A stretch of 59,173 bases of DNA from positions 307 through 59,479 of the forward strand of contig NZ_LYPC01000029.1 of assembly GCF_001700435.1 (NCBI RefSeq), in the 5' to 3' direction. This document shows positions 18,125-26,444 of this stretch, piece after piece. Under the pieces are notes generated by a model that searched no databases, had not been told where the DNA came from, and worked only from the letters and a program-made list of their open reading frames with translations. The stretch is from Paenibacillus pectinilyticus. Its GTDB lineage: Bacteria > Bacillota > Bacilli > Paenibacillales > NBRC-103111. Position 1 is the stretch's first letter, and every line of letters starts with the position of its first letter. The position numbers were made by a program, and so were the translations under genes.

Positions 18125-18274
18125 ATGCGGGTCATCATCACATTAGCGTGCACAAATTGCAAACAAAGAAACTATGCATCCACTAAAAATAAGCGCAACA
18201 ATCCCGACCGTATTGAGTTGAAGAAATATTGCAAATTTTGCAATGAACATACTGCTCATCGCGAGACTAGGTAG
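18125..18274 (+). CDS. rpmG: 50S ribosomal protein L33 (zinc form)
   Basis: 49 aa. Small basic protein of the 50S subunit. It has both cysteine pairs of the zinc-containing form: CTNC near residue 9 and CKFC near residue 36. The ribosome site AGGAGGTG (18111-18118) is 6 nt before the ATG. It sits in front of secE-nusG, its usual place in Bacillales. In this group a cysteine-free L33 copy often exists elsewhere and is used in zinc shortage; none is in this window. Confidence 0.95.
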   Translation: MRVIITLACTNCKQRNYASTKNKRNNPDRIELKKYCKFCNEHTAHRETR

Positions 18275-18293
18275 TTCTTTGGAGGTGTAGTTT

Positions 18294-18506
18294 GTGGCGT
18301 TCTTGGCTAGAATGAGACAAAGCTTCGGATCCACTTTTTCCTTCTTCACCGACAGTTGGACAGAACTCAAAAAGGTCAAGTGGCCAAGTCGCAAAGAGAT
18401 GACTACCTATACGCTTGTCGTCATAGGTACAGTAGCTTTTGTTGCTATTTATTTTTTTGTGCTGGATCTAGGAATTTCTGAGTTGCTGCGCCTTGTTTTT
18501 AAATAA
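18294..18506 (+). CDS. secE: Preprotein translocase subunit SecE
   Basis: 70 aa, the short one-helix form of Gram-positive bacteria. A charged amphipathic stretch (ELKKVKWPSRKEM, about 25-37) precedes a single transmembrane segment. It clamps SecY, which is encoded at 44692 in this window. GTG 18294 lies 6 nt after GGAGGTG. Confidence 0.94.
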   Translation: MAFLARMRQSFGSTFSFFTDSWTELKKVKWPSRKEMTTYTLVVIGTVAFVAIYFFVLDLGISELLRLVFK

Positions 18507-18530
18507 ACAGGACTATAGGTGAATTTATTC

Positions 18531-19064
18531 ATGGAAAAAAGATGGTACGTCGTACATACCTATTCAGGGTATGAGAACAAAGTGAAAGCCAACTTAGAGA
18601 AGCGCGTTGAGTCTATGGAAATGACGGACAAGATCTTCCGTGTGCTTGTGCCTATGGAAGAAGAACTGGTAAACAAGGATGGCAAGAAAAAAGTTGTCAT
18701 GCGTAAAGTTTACCCGGGATATGTTCTCGTGGAAATGATTCAAACAGACGACTCATGGTACGTAGTACGTAATACGCCAGGAGTAACTGGATTCGTAGGT
18801 TCTACAGGATCCGGCTCTAAACCAACTGCATTGTTACCGGAAGAAGTGGAATCCATTCTTAAGCATATGGGTATGGAAGAGCCGAAGGAAGTAATTGACT
18901 TCGAACTCAAAGAAACTGTACGCGTTAAAGTAGGTCCATTTGCAAACTTTGTCGGCTCTGTTGAAGAAATCATTGCTGATAAGGGCAAACTGAAGGTACA
19001 TGTCAACATGTTTGGTAGAGAAACACCGCTTGAGCTCGATTTCGACCAAGTAGAAAAGCTCTAG
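18531..19064 (+). CDS. nusG: Transcription termination/antitermination factor NusG
   Basis: 177 aa. The NGN domain begins KRWYVVHTYSGYENKVK, and a KOW domain follows (KVGPFANFVGSVEEI). NusG binds RNA polymerase, tunes pausing and links transcription to translation. ATG 18531 gives the canonical start, with AGGTGA 8 nt upstream; the in-frame GTG at 18519 would add four residues. The gene lies between secE and rplK as usual. Confidence 0.97.
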   Translation: MEKRWYVVHTYSGYENKVKANLEKRVESMEMTDKIFRVLVPMEEELVNKDGKKKVVMRKVYPGYVLVEMIQTDDSWYVVRNTPGVTGFVGSTGSGSKPTALLPEEVESILKHMGMEEPKEVIDFELKETVRVKVGPFANFVGSVEEIIADKGKLKVHVNMFGRETPLELDFDQVEKL

Positions 19065-19091
19065 GAAACATGACAACCAAAAGTTTCTACC

Positions 19092-19169
19092 AGGTCTATT
19101 CCTTGGGATAGACCTACGTTAGTGGGATCGCATTAGATTCCTGAATAGCGAGACTTTGATTCGTCAAAG
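19092..19169 (+). other. Two hairpins in the rplK leader
   Basis: AGGTCTAT (19092-19099) pairs with ATAGACCT (19108-19115) with two further pairs inside. CTTTGA (19154-19159) pairs with TCAAAG (19164-19169) around a TTCG tetraloop. No T-run follows, so these are not simple terminators. They may be a processing or regulatory structure of the nusG-rplK junction; no function is shown. Confidence 0.55.
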
Positions 19170-19201
19170 GGCAGCTATATTACTGCAAGGAGGTGTCTAT
19201 C

Positions 19202-19627
19202 ATGGCAAAAAAGGTTATTAAAATCGTGAAGCTTCAAGTTCAAGCTGCGAAAGCAAATCCAGCACCACCGATCGGTCCAGCATTGGGTCAAGCAGGTGTG
19301 AACATCATGGCTTTCTGTAAAGAGTTTAACGCTCGTACTGCTGATCAAGTTGGTCTAATCATTCCAGTTGAAATCACAGTTTTCGAAGACCGTTCCTTTA
19401 CATTCATCACTAAAACGCCTCCGGCTGCAGTTCTTCTTCGCGTCGTTGCTGGTATCGAAAAAGGATCCGGTGAACCGAACAAAAAGAAAGTTGCAACTGT
19501 GAAACGCGCTAAAGTTCGCGAAATCGCTGAACAAAAAATGCCTGACCTAAATGCTGCATCCGTTGAGGCTGCTATGCGTATGGTTGAAGGTACTGCTCGC
19601 AGCATGGGAATCGTCATCGAAGATTAA
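19202..19627 (+). CDS. rplK: 50S ribosomal protein L11
   Basis: 141 aa. L11 binds the GTPase-associated region of 23S rRNA and takes part in factor binding and stringent-response sensing. The N-terminal KLQVQAAKANPAPPIGPALG and C-terminal GTARSMGI are typical. ATG 19202 lies 6 nt after AAGGAGGTG; the upstream ATG at 19193 would overlap that site. Confidence 0.97.
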   Translation: MAKKVIKIVKLQVQAAKANPAPPIGPALGQAGVNIMAFCKEFNARTADQVGLIIPVEITVFEDRSFTFITKTPPAAVLLRVVAGIEKGSGEPNKKKVATVKRAKVREIAEQKMPDLNAASVEAAMRMVEGTARSMGIVIED

Positions 19628-19640
19628 TTCCGCAAGGAAT

Positions 19641-19697
19641 GCGACTGTGTAAGCTCGAAGCTTACGGATATGTTTTCTACGAAAACATGGAAGTCGC
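19641..19697 (+). repeat. Palindromic intergenic repeat, copy A
   Basis: Between rplK and rplA. The outer arms GCGACT (19641-19646) and AGTCGC (19692-19697) enclose two perfect hairpins: 19649-19655 with 19659-19665, and 19670-19677 with 19681-19688. This makes a three-way junction as RNA. It shares GCTTACGGA...GTTTTCTA.CGAAAAC with the copies at 43033-43089 (inverted) and 48053-48106. Confidence 0.75.
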
Positions 19698-19743
19698 TCG
19701 GTGGGAGGATTATCCGCTAATACCACTAAGGAGGATAAATATT

Positions 19744-20436
19744 ATGCCTAAACACGGTAAGAAATACCGCGAAGTTGCTCAGCTTGTAAACGCTGAAAAC
19801 TTGTACGATCCGTCAGAAGCAATCGAGCTTGTTAAGAAAACAGCTCCTGCTAAATTCGATGAAACTGTAGATGTTGCAGTTCGTCTGGGTGTAGACCCAA
19901 GAAAACAAGATCAGGCTGTTCGTGGTGTCGTTGTACTTCCACACGGTACTGGTAAAACAAAACGCGTTCTCGTATTTGCAAAAGGCGAGAAAGCAAAAGA
20001 GGCTGAAGCAGCTGGTGCAGATTTTGTTGGTGATGCAGATATGATCAACAAAATTCAACAAGGTTGGTTCGAATTCGATGTTTGCGTAGCTACTCCTGAC
20101 ATGATGAGCGAAGTTGGTAAACTGGGTCGTATCCTCGGGGGTAAAGGTCTTATGCCGAACCCTAAAGCAGGAACAGTTACTTTCGACGTTACCAAAGCTG
20201 TTCAAGAGATCAAAGCTGGTAAAATCGAATACCGTCTTGACAAAGCAGGCCAAATCCATGCTCCACTTGGTAAAGTATCTTTCGATGCAGACAAGTTGAA
20301 CGAAAACTTCAAAGCATTGGTTGATGCACTTGTTCGTGCGAAACCAGCAGCGGCTAAAGGTGTATACCTTAAGAACATTGCTGTATCTTCCACAATGGGT
20401 CCAAGCGTACGTGTGAACCTGTCATCCTTCAGATAA
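19744..20436 (+). CDS. rplA: 50S ribosomal protein L1
   Basis: 230 aa. L1 forms the mobile stalk at the tRNA exit site and in many bacteria represses its own operon. The family blocks DVAVRLGVDPRKQDQ, GGKGLMPNPKAGTV and SSTMGPSVRV are present. ATG 19744 follows AAGGAGGA. A possible start far upstream at 19639 reads through repeat A and is rejected. Confidence 0.97.
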   Translation: MPKHGKKYREVAQLVNAENLYDPSEAIELVKKTAPAKFDETVDVAVRLGVDPRKQDQAVRGVVVLPHGTGKTKRVLVFAKGEKAKEAEAAGADFVGDADMINKIQQGWFEFDVCVATPDMMSEVGKLGRILGGKGLMPNPKAGTVTFDVTKAVQEIKAGKIEYRLDKAGQIHAPLGKVSFDADKLNENFKALVDALVRAKPAAAKGVYLKNIAVSSTMGPSVRVNLSSFR

Positions 20437-20450
20437 GTAAAAGCTACCAG

Positions 20451-20479
20451 TTGACTTCGGTTACTGGGCGTGATACTCT
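20451..20479 (+). promoter_or_regulatory. Possible promoter of rplJ-rplL
   Basis: TTGACT (20451-20456) is followed after 17 nt by TACTCT (20474-20479), with TG at 20471-20472 forming an extended -10. The -10 is poor, but the position just upstream of the L10 leader fits. Confidence 0.45.
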
Positions 20480-20499
20480 ATCAAAGGTCCTAAAAATGA

Positions 20500-20655
20500 A
20501 TATGCAAACCGTAGACAGTAGGTGCTGAAGAGCTTAATTTCCTACCGAGGTGTTATGATATATATAACGATTTCTTTGTACATCAGGGAAAAAGTGAACA
20601 CATCATGCCTTCGTAGCGTCTACGAAGGCATTTCTTATTCATAGATAAGAAATGC
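20500..20655 (+). promoter_or_regulatory. Ribosomal protein L10 leader RNA
   Basis: The conserved core of the L10 leader is visible (CCGTAGACAGTAGGTGC at 20509-20525 and GCTTAATTTCCTACCGAGGT at 20532-20551). The L10-L12 complex binds this structure and represses rplJ-rplL. Downstream, an 11-bp hairpin (20605-20615 with 20621-20631) with a T-rich 3' side is the likely attenuator. A second stem (20628-20637 with 20646-20655) overlaps its base. Confidence 0.85.
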
Positions 20656-20712
20656 TAATGCTCCTACTGTTTGCGATCTTGAAAGATAAATGCATAAGAA
20701 GTGAGGTGTACT

Positions 20713-21222
20713 ATGGCAAACGCGAAAATTCTTGCAGAGAAAGAACAAGCAGTAGCTGAAGTAACTGAAAAGTTCAAAGCTAGTTCTTGTACAGTCGTGG
20801 CAGATTACCGTGGTTTGAACGTAGCTCAAGTAACTCAGCTGCGCAAAAGCTTACGTGAAGCTGGTATCGAATTTTCAGTTCTTAAGAACTCCTTGGCGAG
20901 ACGCGCAACGGCTAACGCTGAACTGACTGAGTTGGATGAGTTCCTAACAGGACCAACAGCTATTGCTTTCAGCAAAGACGATGTAATCTCTCCAGCTAAA
21001 ATCTTGACTGAATTTGCGAAAAAGAACGATAAATTAAGCGTGAAAGCTGGTGTGGTCGAAGGCCGCGTAGTTGGATCCGCAGAAATCAAAGCTCTTGCAG
21101 AACTTCCATCCAGAGATGGTCTTCTCTCCATGTTGCTTAGCGTTCTTCAAGCTCCAGTTCGTAACTTTGCACTTGCTGTTAAAGCAGTTGCAGAGAAAAA
21201 AGAAGCTGAAGGTCAAGCTTAG
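20713..21222 (+). CDS. rplJ: 50S ribosomal protein L10
   Basis: 169 aa. L10 anchors L7/L12 dimers to the ribosomal stalk base. The N-terminal rRNA-binding domain (CTVVADYRGLNVAQVTQLR) is followed by a long C-terminal helix that carries the L12 dimers and ends in KKEAEG. ATG 20713 follows GAGGTG; an ATG at 20701 lies before that site. It is autoregulated through the leader at 20500-20655 and pairs with rplL. Confidence 0.97.
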   Translation: MANAKILAEKEQAVAEVTEKFKASSCTVVADYRGLNVAQVTQLRKSLREAGIEFSVLKNSLARRATANAELTELDEFLTGPTAIAFSKDDVISPAKILTEFAKKNDKLSVKAGVVEGRVVGSAEIKALAELPSRDGLLSMLLSVLQAPVRNFALAVKAVAEKKEAEGQA

Positions 21223-21287
21223 TTTCAACGTACGAAACGTTTTACAATAACAAAAACTAATTTATTAATGATAATGGAGGTTTAACC

Positions 21288-21653
21288 ATGAGCACAAATG
21301 CAACGATCCTAGAAGCAATCAAAGGCATGACAATCTTGGAATTGAACGACCTGGTTAAAGCAATTGAAGAAGAGTTTGGCGTAACAGCAGCAGCTCCTGT
21401 AGCAGCTGGCGGCGGCGCAGCAGTAGCAGTTGAAGAAGCTCAAACTGAGTTTGACGTTATCTTGACAGGCGCTGGCGCTTCCAAAATCAACGTAATTAAA
21501 GTAGTTCGTGAAATCACTGGTCTTGGCTTGAAAGAAGCTAAAGACTTGGTTGATGGAGCTCCAAAAGCAGTTAAAGAAAAAGTTAGCCAAGAAGAAGCAG
21601 ACGCTGTTAAAGCTAAGCTTACTGAAGCTGGCGCTTCCGTAGAAGTTAAGTAA
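21288..21653 (+). CDS. rplL: 50S ribosomal protein L7/L12
   Basis: 121 aa acidic stalk protein. An N-terminal dimerisation domain, an alanine-rich hinge (residues about 35-50) and the factor-binding C-terminal domain (KINVIKVVREITGLGLKEAK) are all recognisable. It has the ribosome site ATGGAGG 9 nt upstream. It ends the rplJ-rplL unit before a strong terminator. Confidence 0.97.
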   Translation: MSTNATILEAIKGMTILELNDLVKAIEEEFGVTAAAPVAAGGGAAVAVEEAQTEFDVILTGAGASKINVIKVVREITGLGLKEAKDLVDGAPKAVKEKVSQEEADAVKAKLTEAGASVEVK

Positions 21654-21668
21654 TTCTTTTTCTTAAGA

Positions 21669-21702
21669 AACCTCTTGAAGCTTGACTTCAAGAGGTTTTT
21701 TT
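21669..21702 (+). terminator. Terminator of rplJ-rplL
   Basis: A perfect 12-bp stem (21669-21680 with 21686-21697), followed by T-residues to 21702. From 21703 to 21865 there are only small hairpins (such as TGTCC/GGACA near 21770) and no convincing promoter for the next gene. Confidence 0.93.
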
Positions 21703-21881
21703 CAACATTAAGAATTGATGTGTTTTTACAAAATAAGTCGGCAAAGGTCTAGATAAACGCATTTGTCCAGAATGGACGAAGAAGCTGTTTATTGTGCCTA
21801 AGTTTTTACCCTTAGGAAAGCCTTAGGAACGCTCGCAGTTATTTGATTTTCCTATAGGTAGAAAGAGGAGGGAATTGGGGC

Positions 21882-22478
21882 GTGTCAGAACACTATTACA
21901 CACAAAAGCCTTCCGTGAAGAGCGATGTTCATACAACGCAAGAAGTTTTGCGAGGTAAGACGTTTACTTTTCTTACGGACGCTGGTGTGTTTTCTAAAAA
22001 AGGTGTCGATTATGGGAGTAAGCATTTAATTGAGACGATGGATTTGCCGGACAATGCGAGTGTTCTTGATGTAGGCTGCGGTTACGGGCCGATGGGGTTA
22101 AGTGCTGCAGTTATATGCCCTAAGGGACATGTGACGATGGTAGACATTAATGAGAGAGCCATTGAGCTTTCGATTGAAAATGCCAAACGCAACGGTATTA
22201 CCAATGTAACTATTTTGCAGAGTGATCTGTTGGAACAAGTAAAAAATAAGAGATTTGACGTTGTCTTAACGAATCCTCCTATTCGAGCAGGGAAAGAAAC
22301 TGTTCATCGAATCTTCGTGGACGCTTATGATTGCCTTGTCGATGGAGGTTCCCTTTGGGTTGTTATCCAGAAGAAGCAAGGCGCACCATCCGCGGTCAAA
22401 AAGTTAGAAACTATGTATAGTGATGTCGTTGAAGTTTCGAAAGACAAAGGATATCGTATTCTCAAGGCGACAAAGTAA
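21882..22478 (+). CDS. ybxB: Class I SAM-dependent methyltransferase (YbxB/RsmC-like)
   Basis: 198 aa. Motif I (VLDVGCGYGPMG, about 61-72) binds S-adenosylmethionine, and NPPIRAGKE (about 131-139) is the N-P-P motif of enzymes that methylate exocyclic amines in RNA or DNA. It resembles the catalytic half of 16S rRNA G1207 methylase RsmC; the true target is not known to me. GTG 21882 has AGGAGGG about 9 nt upstream. Its place between rplL and rpoB is conserved in Bacillales. Confidence 0.92.
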   Translation: MSEHYYTQKPSVKSDVHTTQEVLRGKTFTFLTDAGVFSKKGVDYGSKHLIETMDLPDNASVLDVGCGYGPMGLSAAVICPKGHVTMVDINERAIELSIENAKRNGITNVTILQSDLLEQVKNKRFDVVLTNPPIRAGKETVHRIFVDAYDCLVDGGSLWVVIQKKQGAPSAVKKLETMYSDVVEVSKDKGYRILKATK

Positions 22479-22507
22479 CTCTTTGATGAATATTCGTGGG
22501 AATTTGT

Positions 22508-22536
22508 TTGACTTGACATTTCAAATGTGATATTAT
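22508..22536 (+). promoter_or_regulatory. Strong promoter of rpoB-rpoC
   Basis: TTGACT (22508-22513), a 17-nt spacer, TATTAT (22531-22536) and TG at 22528-22529 (extended -10). An overlapping TTGACA at 22513-22518 gives a second, less well spaced option. The predicted start is near 22543. Confidence 0.82.
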
Positions 22537-22601
22537 AAAAAAATGTCAGTATTAAGATGGGACACATGTCTTTAGTTAACAAAAATGTCAAGTCTTTTTT
22601 T
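22510..22601 (+). terminator. Read-through-only terminator overlapping the rpoB promoter
   Basis: A perfect 12-bp inverted repeat (22510-22521 with 22583-22594) encloses a 61-nt loop and is followed by seven T. The 5' arm covers the -35 region, upstream of the predicted start. Only RNA coming from ybxB can therefore form this hairpin; RNA from the rpoB promoter cannot. The long loop lowers certainty. Confidence 0.55.
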
Positions 22602-22800
22602 CAGCTGAGATGAATAAAATTTGAACCAGCAACGTATAATGTTTGAATTTTGGGAAATTCTAACAGGATGAGAAGAGATACTTGCAGAAGCTTTGTTGAA
22701 TACAGAGAAAAACCTTCATCCATACAGTCGCTTATTCGGACGGGCTCCACTAACGGAGGCGTCCTGAGTGTACGTCGGTCGAAGTTTTTCTTCTTTCTTT
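22602..22800 (+). other. Structured rpoB leader
   Basis: Part of the 357-nt gap before rpoB. AGAAAAACCTTC (22706-22717) pairs, with one bulge, with GAAGTTTTTCT (22781-22791). Inside, GGAC (22738-22741) pairs with GTCC (22761-22764) and CTCC (22745-22748) with GGAG (22755-22758). The 3' side runs into a pyrimidine-rich tract (TTCTTTCTTTTTATTT), so it may be an attenuator. No known leader family is recognised. Confidence 0.45.
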
Positions 22801-22835
22801 TTATTTATTGAGTAGAGTTGAGGGGTGAATGAAAG

Positions 22836-25800
22836 TTGGCGGGACATCTTGTTCAATTTGGACGACGTAAACGCAGGACTTATGCACGTATTAATGAGGT
22901 GCTGGGCATTCCAAACCTAATTGAAATCCAGCAAAAATCGTATGAGTGGTTTTTGGAAGAGGGACTTCGTGAGATGTTTCAGGATATCTCCCCGATTCAG
23001 GATTTTACAGGGAACCTAGTACTGGAGTTTATTGACTATAGCTTAGGCGATCCTAAGTATTCGGTTGATGAATCCAAAGAACGCGACGTAACATATGCGG
23101 CGCCGTTAAGAGTCAAAGTCCGTTTGATTAATAAGGAGACTGGCGAGGTCAAGGAACAAGAAGTGTTCATGGGGGATTTCCCTATTATGACCGATACAGG
23201 AACGTTCATTATTAACGGTGCGGAGCGTGTAATCGTCTCCCAGCTCGTTCGTTCGCCCAGTGTTTATTATAGCACGAAAGTGGATAAAAACGGCAAAAAA
23301 ACTTACACGGCGACAGTCATTCCGAACCGTGGAGCATGGCTGGAGCTTGAGACAGATGCGAAGGATATCATCTATGTTCGTATCGACCGCACGCGTAAAA
23401 TTCCAGTTACCGTATTGCTTCGTTCATTAGGATTTGGCACGGATGCTGAGATACTAGATTTGCTTGGTGATAATGAATATATTCGTAACACGCTCGATAA
23501 AGATAACACGGATTCTACGGAAAAAGCGTTGATTGAAATCTATGAGCGTCTTCGTCCGGGCGAGCCTCCTACACTTGATAATGCAAGAAGCTTGATCGTT
23601 GCTCGTTTCTTTGATCCGAAGCGTTACGATTTGGCGAACGTAGGTCGCTACAAAATCAACAAAAAATTACACATCAAAAACAGATTGTTCAATCAACGTT
23701 TGGCTGAAACATTGGTGGATTCCGAAACTGGAGAAATCATTGCTGAAGCTGGACAATTGTTGGATCGTCGTGTGCTTGATGAAATCCTTCCTTTTATCGA
23801 AAAAGGCGCAGGATATAAAGAGTTTACAATTCCTAAAGGTGTAACTGGCGCGGATACAATCCCTGTTCAGTGCATTAACGTTTATTCGCCGACTGAAGAA
23901 GGCAAGGTTGTTAAGGTTATTTCGAATGGTGTTATTGATAAAGCTGTCAAGAACATCACGCCTGCCGATATCATTTCGTCCATTAACTACTTCATTAACT
24001 TGTTGCATGGTATTGGAAACACGGATGATATTGACCATCTTGGTAACCGTAGACTTCGTTCTGTAGGTGAATTGCTTCAAAATCAATTCCGTATCGGTCT
24101 ATCCCGTATGGAACGTGTTGTTCGTGAGCGTATGTCGATTCAAGACGCTAACGTGATCACGCCGCAAGCGTTGATCAACATTCGTCCTGTTATCGCGTCG
24201 ATCAAAGAGTTCTTCGGTAGCTCCCAGCTTTCTCAGTTTATGGACCAAACGAATCCGCTTGCTGAATTGACGCACAAAAGACGTCTGTCTGCACTCGGAC
24301 CCGGCGGTTTGACGAGAGAGCGAGCAGGGATGGAAGTTCGGGACGTGCATCACTCTCACTATGGTCGTATGTGCCCTATTGAGACGCCTGAGGGACCGAA
24401 TATTGGTTTGATCAACTCCTTGTCCACGTTTGCCCGTATTAATGAGTATGGCTTCATTGAGGCGCCGTACCGTTGGGTAGATCCGAAGACTGGTTTGGTA
24501 ACTGACCAAATCGCTTACCTGACTGCGGATGAAGAAGATAACTACGTTATCGCGCAAGCGAATGCGAAATTGACGGAAGATAACAAATTCGTCGAAGACG
24601 CGATTATCGTTCGTTACAAAGATGATAACTTAACACTTCCGGTTGAACGTGTCGATTACATGGACGTTTCTCCGAAACAAGTTGTCTCTGTTGCGACAGC
24701 GTTGATTCCGTTCCTTGAAAACGATGACTCCAACCGTGCGTTAATGGGTTCCAACATGCAGCGTCAAGCTGTTCCACTTCTTATTCCGAAAGCACCGCTT
24801 GTTGGTACAGGAATGGAGCACAAGGTTGCTAAGGACTCAGGAGTATGTATTGTCTCCAAATTCGATGGAATTATTGAGAAAGCTGCTGCGAATGAAATTT
24901 GGCTGCGCCGCCAAGAAATGGTGGATGGCAAGCTAGTCAGCGGTAACGTCGTTAAATATAAGCTTCACAAATTTATGCGTTCCAACCAAGGTACTTGTAT
25001 TAATCAACGTCCGATTGTTAAAAAAGGTCAATTGATTAAAGCAGGCGATATTCTTGCTGATGGACCATCAACCGAACAAGGCGAATTGGCACTTGGACGT
25101 AACGTAGTCGTAGCTTTCATGACTTGGGAAGGTTACAACTATGAGGATGCGATCTTGCTGTCCCAAAAGCTTGTTAAAGAAGATGTGTACACATCCATTC
25201 ATATCGAGGAATACGAGTCTGAAGCTCGTGATACGAAGCTTGGGCCAGAAGAAATTACTCGCGACATCCCGAACGTAGGGGAAGACGCACTTAAAAACCT
25301 TGATGAGCGCGGAATCATCCGTGTTGGTGCCGAAATCGGTGCTGGCGATATCCTTGTTGGTAAAGTAACACCGAAGGGTGTAACGGAACTGACAGCGGAA
25401 GAAAGATTGCTACACGCGATCTTCGGTGAGAAGGCTCGTGAGGTTCGTGACACGTCCCTACGCGTACCGCATGGTACCGATGGTATCGTTGTTGATGTAA
25501 AAGTATTTACGCGTGAGAACGGCGATGAGCTGCCTCCTGGTGTGAACCAACTTGTTCGTGTCTATATCGCTCAAAAACGGAAAATTTCCGAAGGCGACAA
25601 AATGGCGGGACGTCATGGTAACAAAGGGGTAGTAGCACGTATTCTCCCTGAAGAAGATATGCCTTTCCTTCCTGATGGTACGCCGGTTGAAGTCGTTCTG
25701 AACCCACTAGGGGTTCCTTCACGGATGAACATTGGTCAAGTATTAGAAGTTCACTTAGGTATGGCCTCCAAGTATCTTGGTATTCATGCTGCTACACCGG

Positions 25801-26375
25801 TATTCGATGGAGCGCGTGAGTATGACGTATTTGATGCGATGGAAGAAGCTGGTATGCAACGTAGCGGTAAAACGATTCTGTACGATGGTCGTACAGGCGA
25901 GTCCTTCGAACGCGAAGTAACCGTAGGCGTTATGTACATGATCAAACTGGCACACATGGTTGACGATAAAATCCATGCCCGTTCCACAGGACCTTACTCC
26001 CTTGTTACTCAGCAGCCGCTGGGTGGTAAAGCGCAGTTCGGTGGACAACGTTTCGGGGAGATGGAGGTATGGGCGCTTGAGGCTTATGGAGCTGCTTATA
26101 CATTGCAAGAGATCCTTACTGTTAAGTCAGATGACGTTGTTGGTCGTGTGAAAACATACGAATCCATCGTTAAAGGTGAGAACGTGCCAGAACCAGGCGT
26201 TCCGGAATCCTTTAAAGTTTTGATCAAAGAGCTTCAAAGCTTAGGTATGGATGTCAAAATCCTATCTGGCGACGAAGAAGAGATCGAAATGCGCGAAGCG
26301 GACGATGACGATGAAGTCACTAGCGATAAATTAAACCTAAACATCGAGGGCACCGAGCTAGGGGTCAATGAATAA
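22836..26375 (+). CDS. rpoB: DNA-directed RNA polymerase subunit beta
   Basis: 1179 aa. The catalytic beta subunit is complete, from GHLVQFGRRKRRTYARI to an acidic C-terminal tail. The rifampicin pocket reads SQLSQFMDQTNPL and HKRRLSALGPGGL, the normal sensitive sequence. Other landmarks are GRMCPIETPEGPNIGLI and SEGDKMAGRHGNKG. The start is TTG 22836, as in B. subtilis, 7 nt after GAGGGGTGA; nearby ATG and GTG codons are out of frame. The gene leads into rpoC. Confidence 0.98.
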   Translation: MAGHLVQFGRRKRRTYARINEVLGIPNLIEIQQKSYEWFLEEGLREMFQDISPIQDFTGNLVLEFIDYSLGDPKYSVDESKERDVTYAAPLRVKVRLINKETGEVKEQEVFMGDFPIMTDTGTFIINGAERVIVSQLVRSPSVYYSTKVDKNGKKTYTATVIPNRGAWLELETDAKDIIYVRIDRTRKIPVTVLLRSLGFGTDAEILDLLGDNEYIRNTLDKDNTDSTEKALIEIYERLRPGEPPTLDNARSLIVARFFDPKRYDLANVGRYKINKKLHIKNRLFNQRLAETLVDSETGEIIAEAGQLLDRRVLDEILPFIEKGAGYKEFTIPKGVTGADTIPVQCINVYSPTEEGKVVKVISNGVIDKAVKNITPADIISSINYFINLLHGIGNTDDIDHLGNRRLRSVGELLQNQFRIGLSRMERVVRERMSIQDANVITPQALINIRPVIASIKEFFGSSQLSQFMDQTNPLAELTHKRRLSALGPGGLTRERAGMEVRDVHHSHYGRMCPIETPEGPNIGLINSLSTFARINEYGFIEAPYRWVDPKTGLVTDQIAYLTADEEDNYVIAQANAKLTEDNKFVEDAIIVRYKDDNLTLPVERVDYMDVSPKQVVSVATALIPFLENDDSNRALMGSNMQRQAVPLLIPKAPLVGTGMEHKVAKDSGVCIVSKFDGIIEKAAANEIWLRRQEMVDGKLVSGNVVKYKLHKFMRSNQGTCINQRPIVKKGQLIKAGDILADGPSTEQGELALGRNVVVAFMTWEGYNYEDAILLSQKLVKEDVYTSIHIEEYESEARDTKLGPEEITRDIPNVGEDALKNLDERGIIRVGAEIGAGDILVGKVTPKGVTELTAEERLLHAIFGEKAREVRDTSLRVPHGTDGIVVDVKVFTRENGDELPPGVNQLVRVYIAQKRKISEGDKMAGRHGNKGVVARILPEEDMPFLPDGTPVEVVLNPLGVPSRMNIGQVLEVHLGMASKYLGIHAATPVFDGAREYDVFDAMEEAGMQRSGKTILYDGRTGESFEREVTVGVMYMIKLAHMVDDKIHARSTGPYSLVTQQPLGGKAQFGGQRFGEMEVWALEAYGAAYTLQEILTVKSDDVVGRVKTYESIVKGENVPEPGVPESFKVLIKELQSLGMDVKILSGDEEEIEMREADDDDEVTSDKLNLNIEGTELGVNE

Positions 26376-26444
26376 TATTTTCGCAATAGATCGAGAACGA
26401 TTCACTGTTACAGTGGGTTTAAATTCTTAAAGGAGGGTTGCTCC

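Noticed and set aside
19639..19743. N-terminal extension of L1
   Set aside because: It would translate the repeat A hairpins; the conserved L1 start MPKHGKKY has a good Shine-Dalgarno at 19729-19736.
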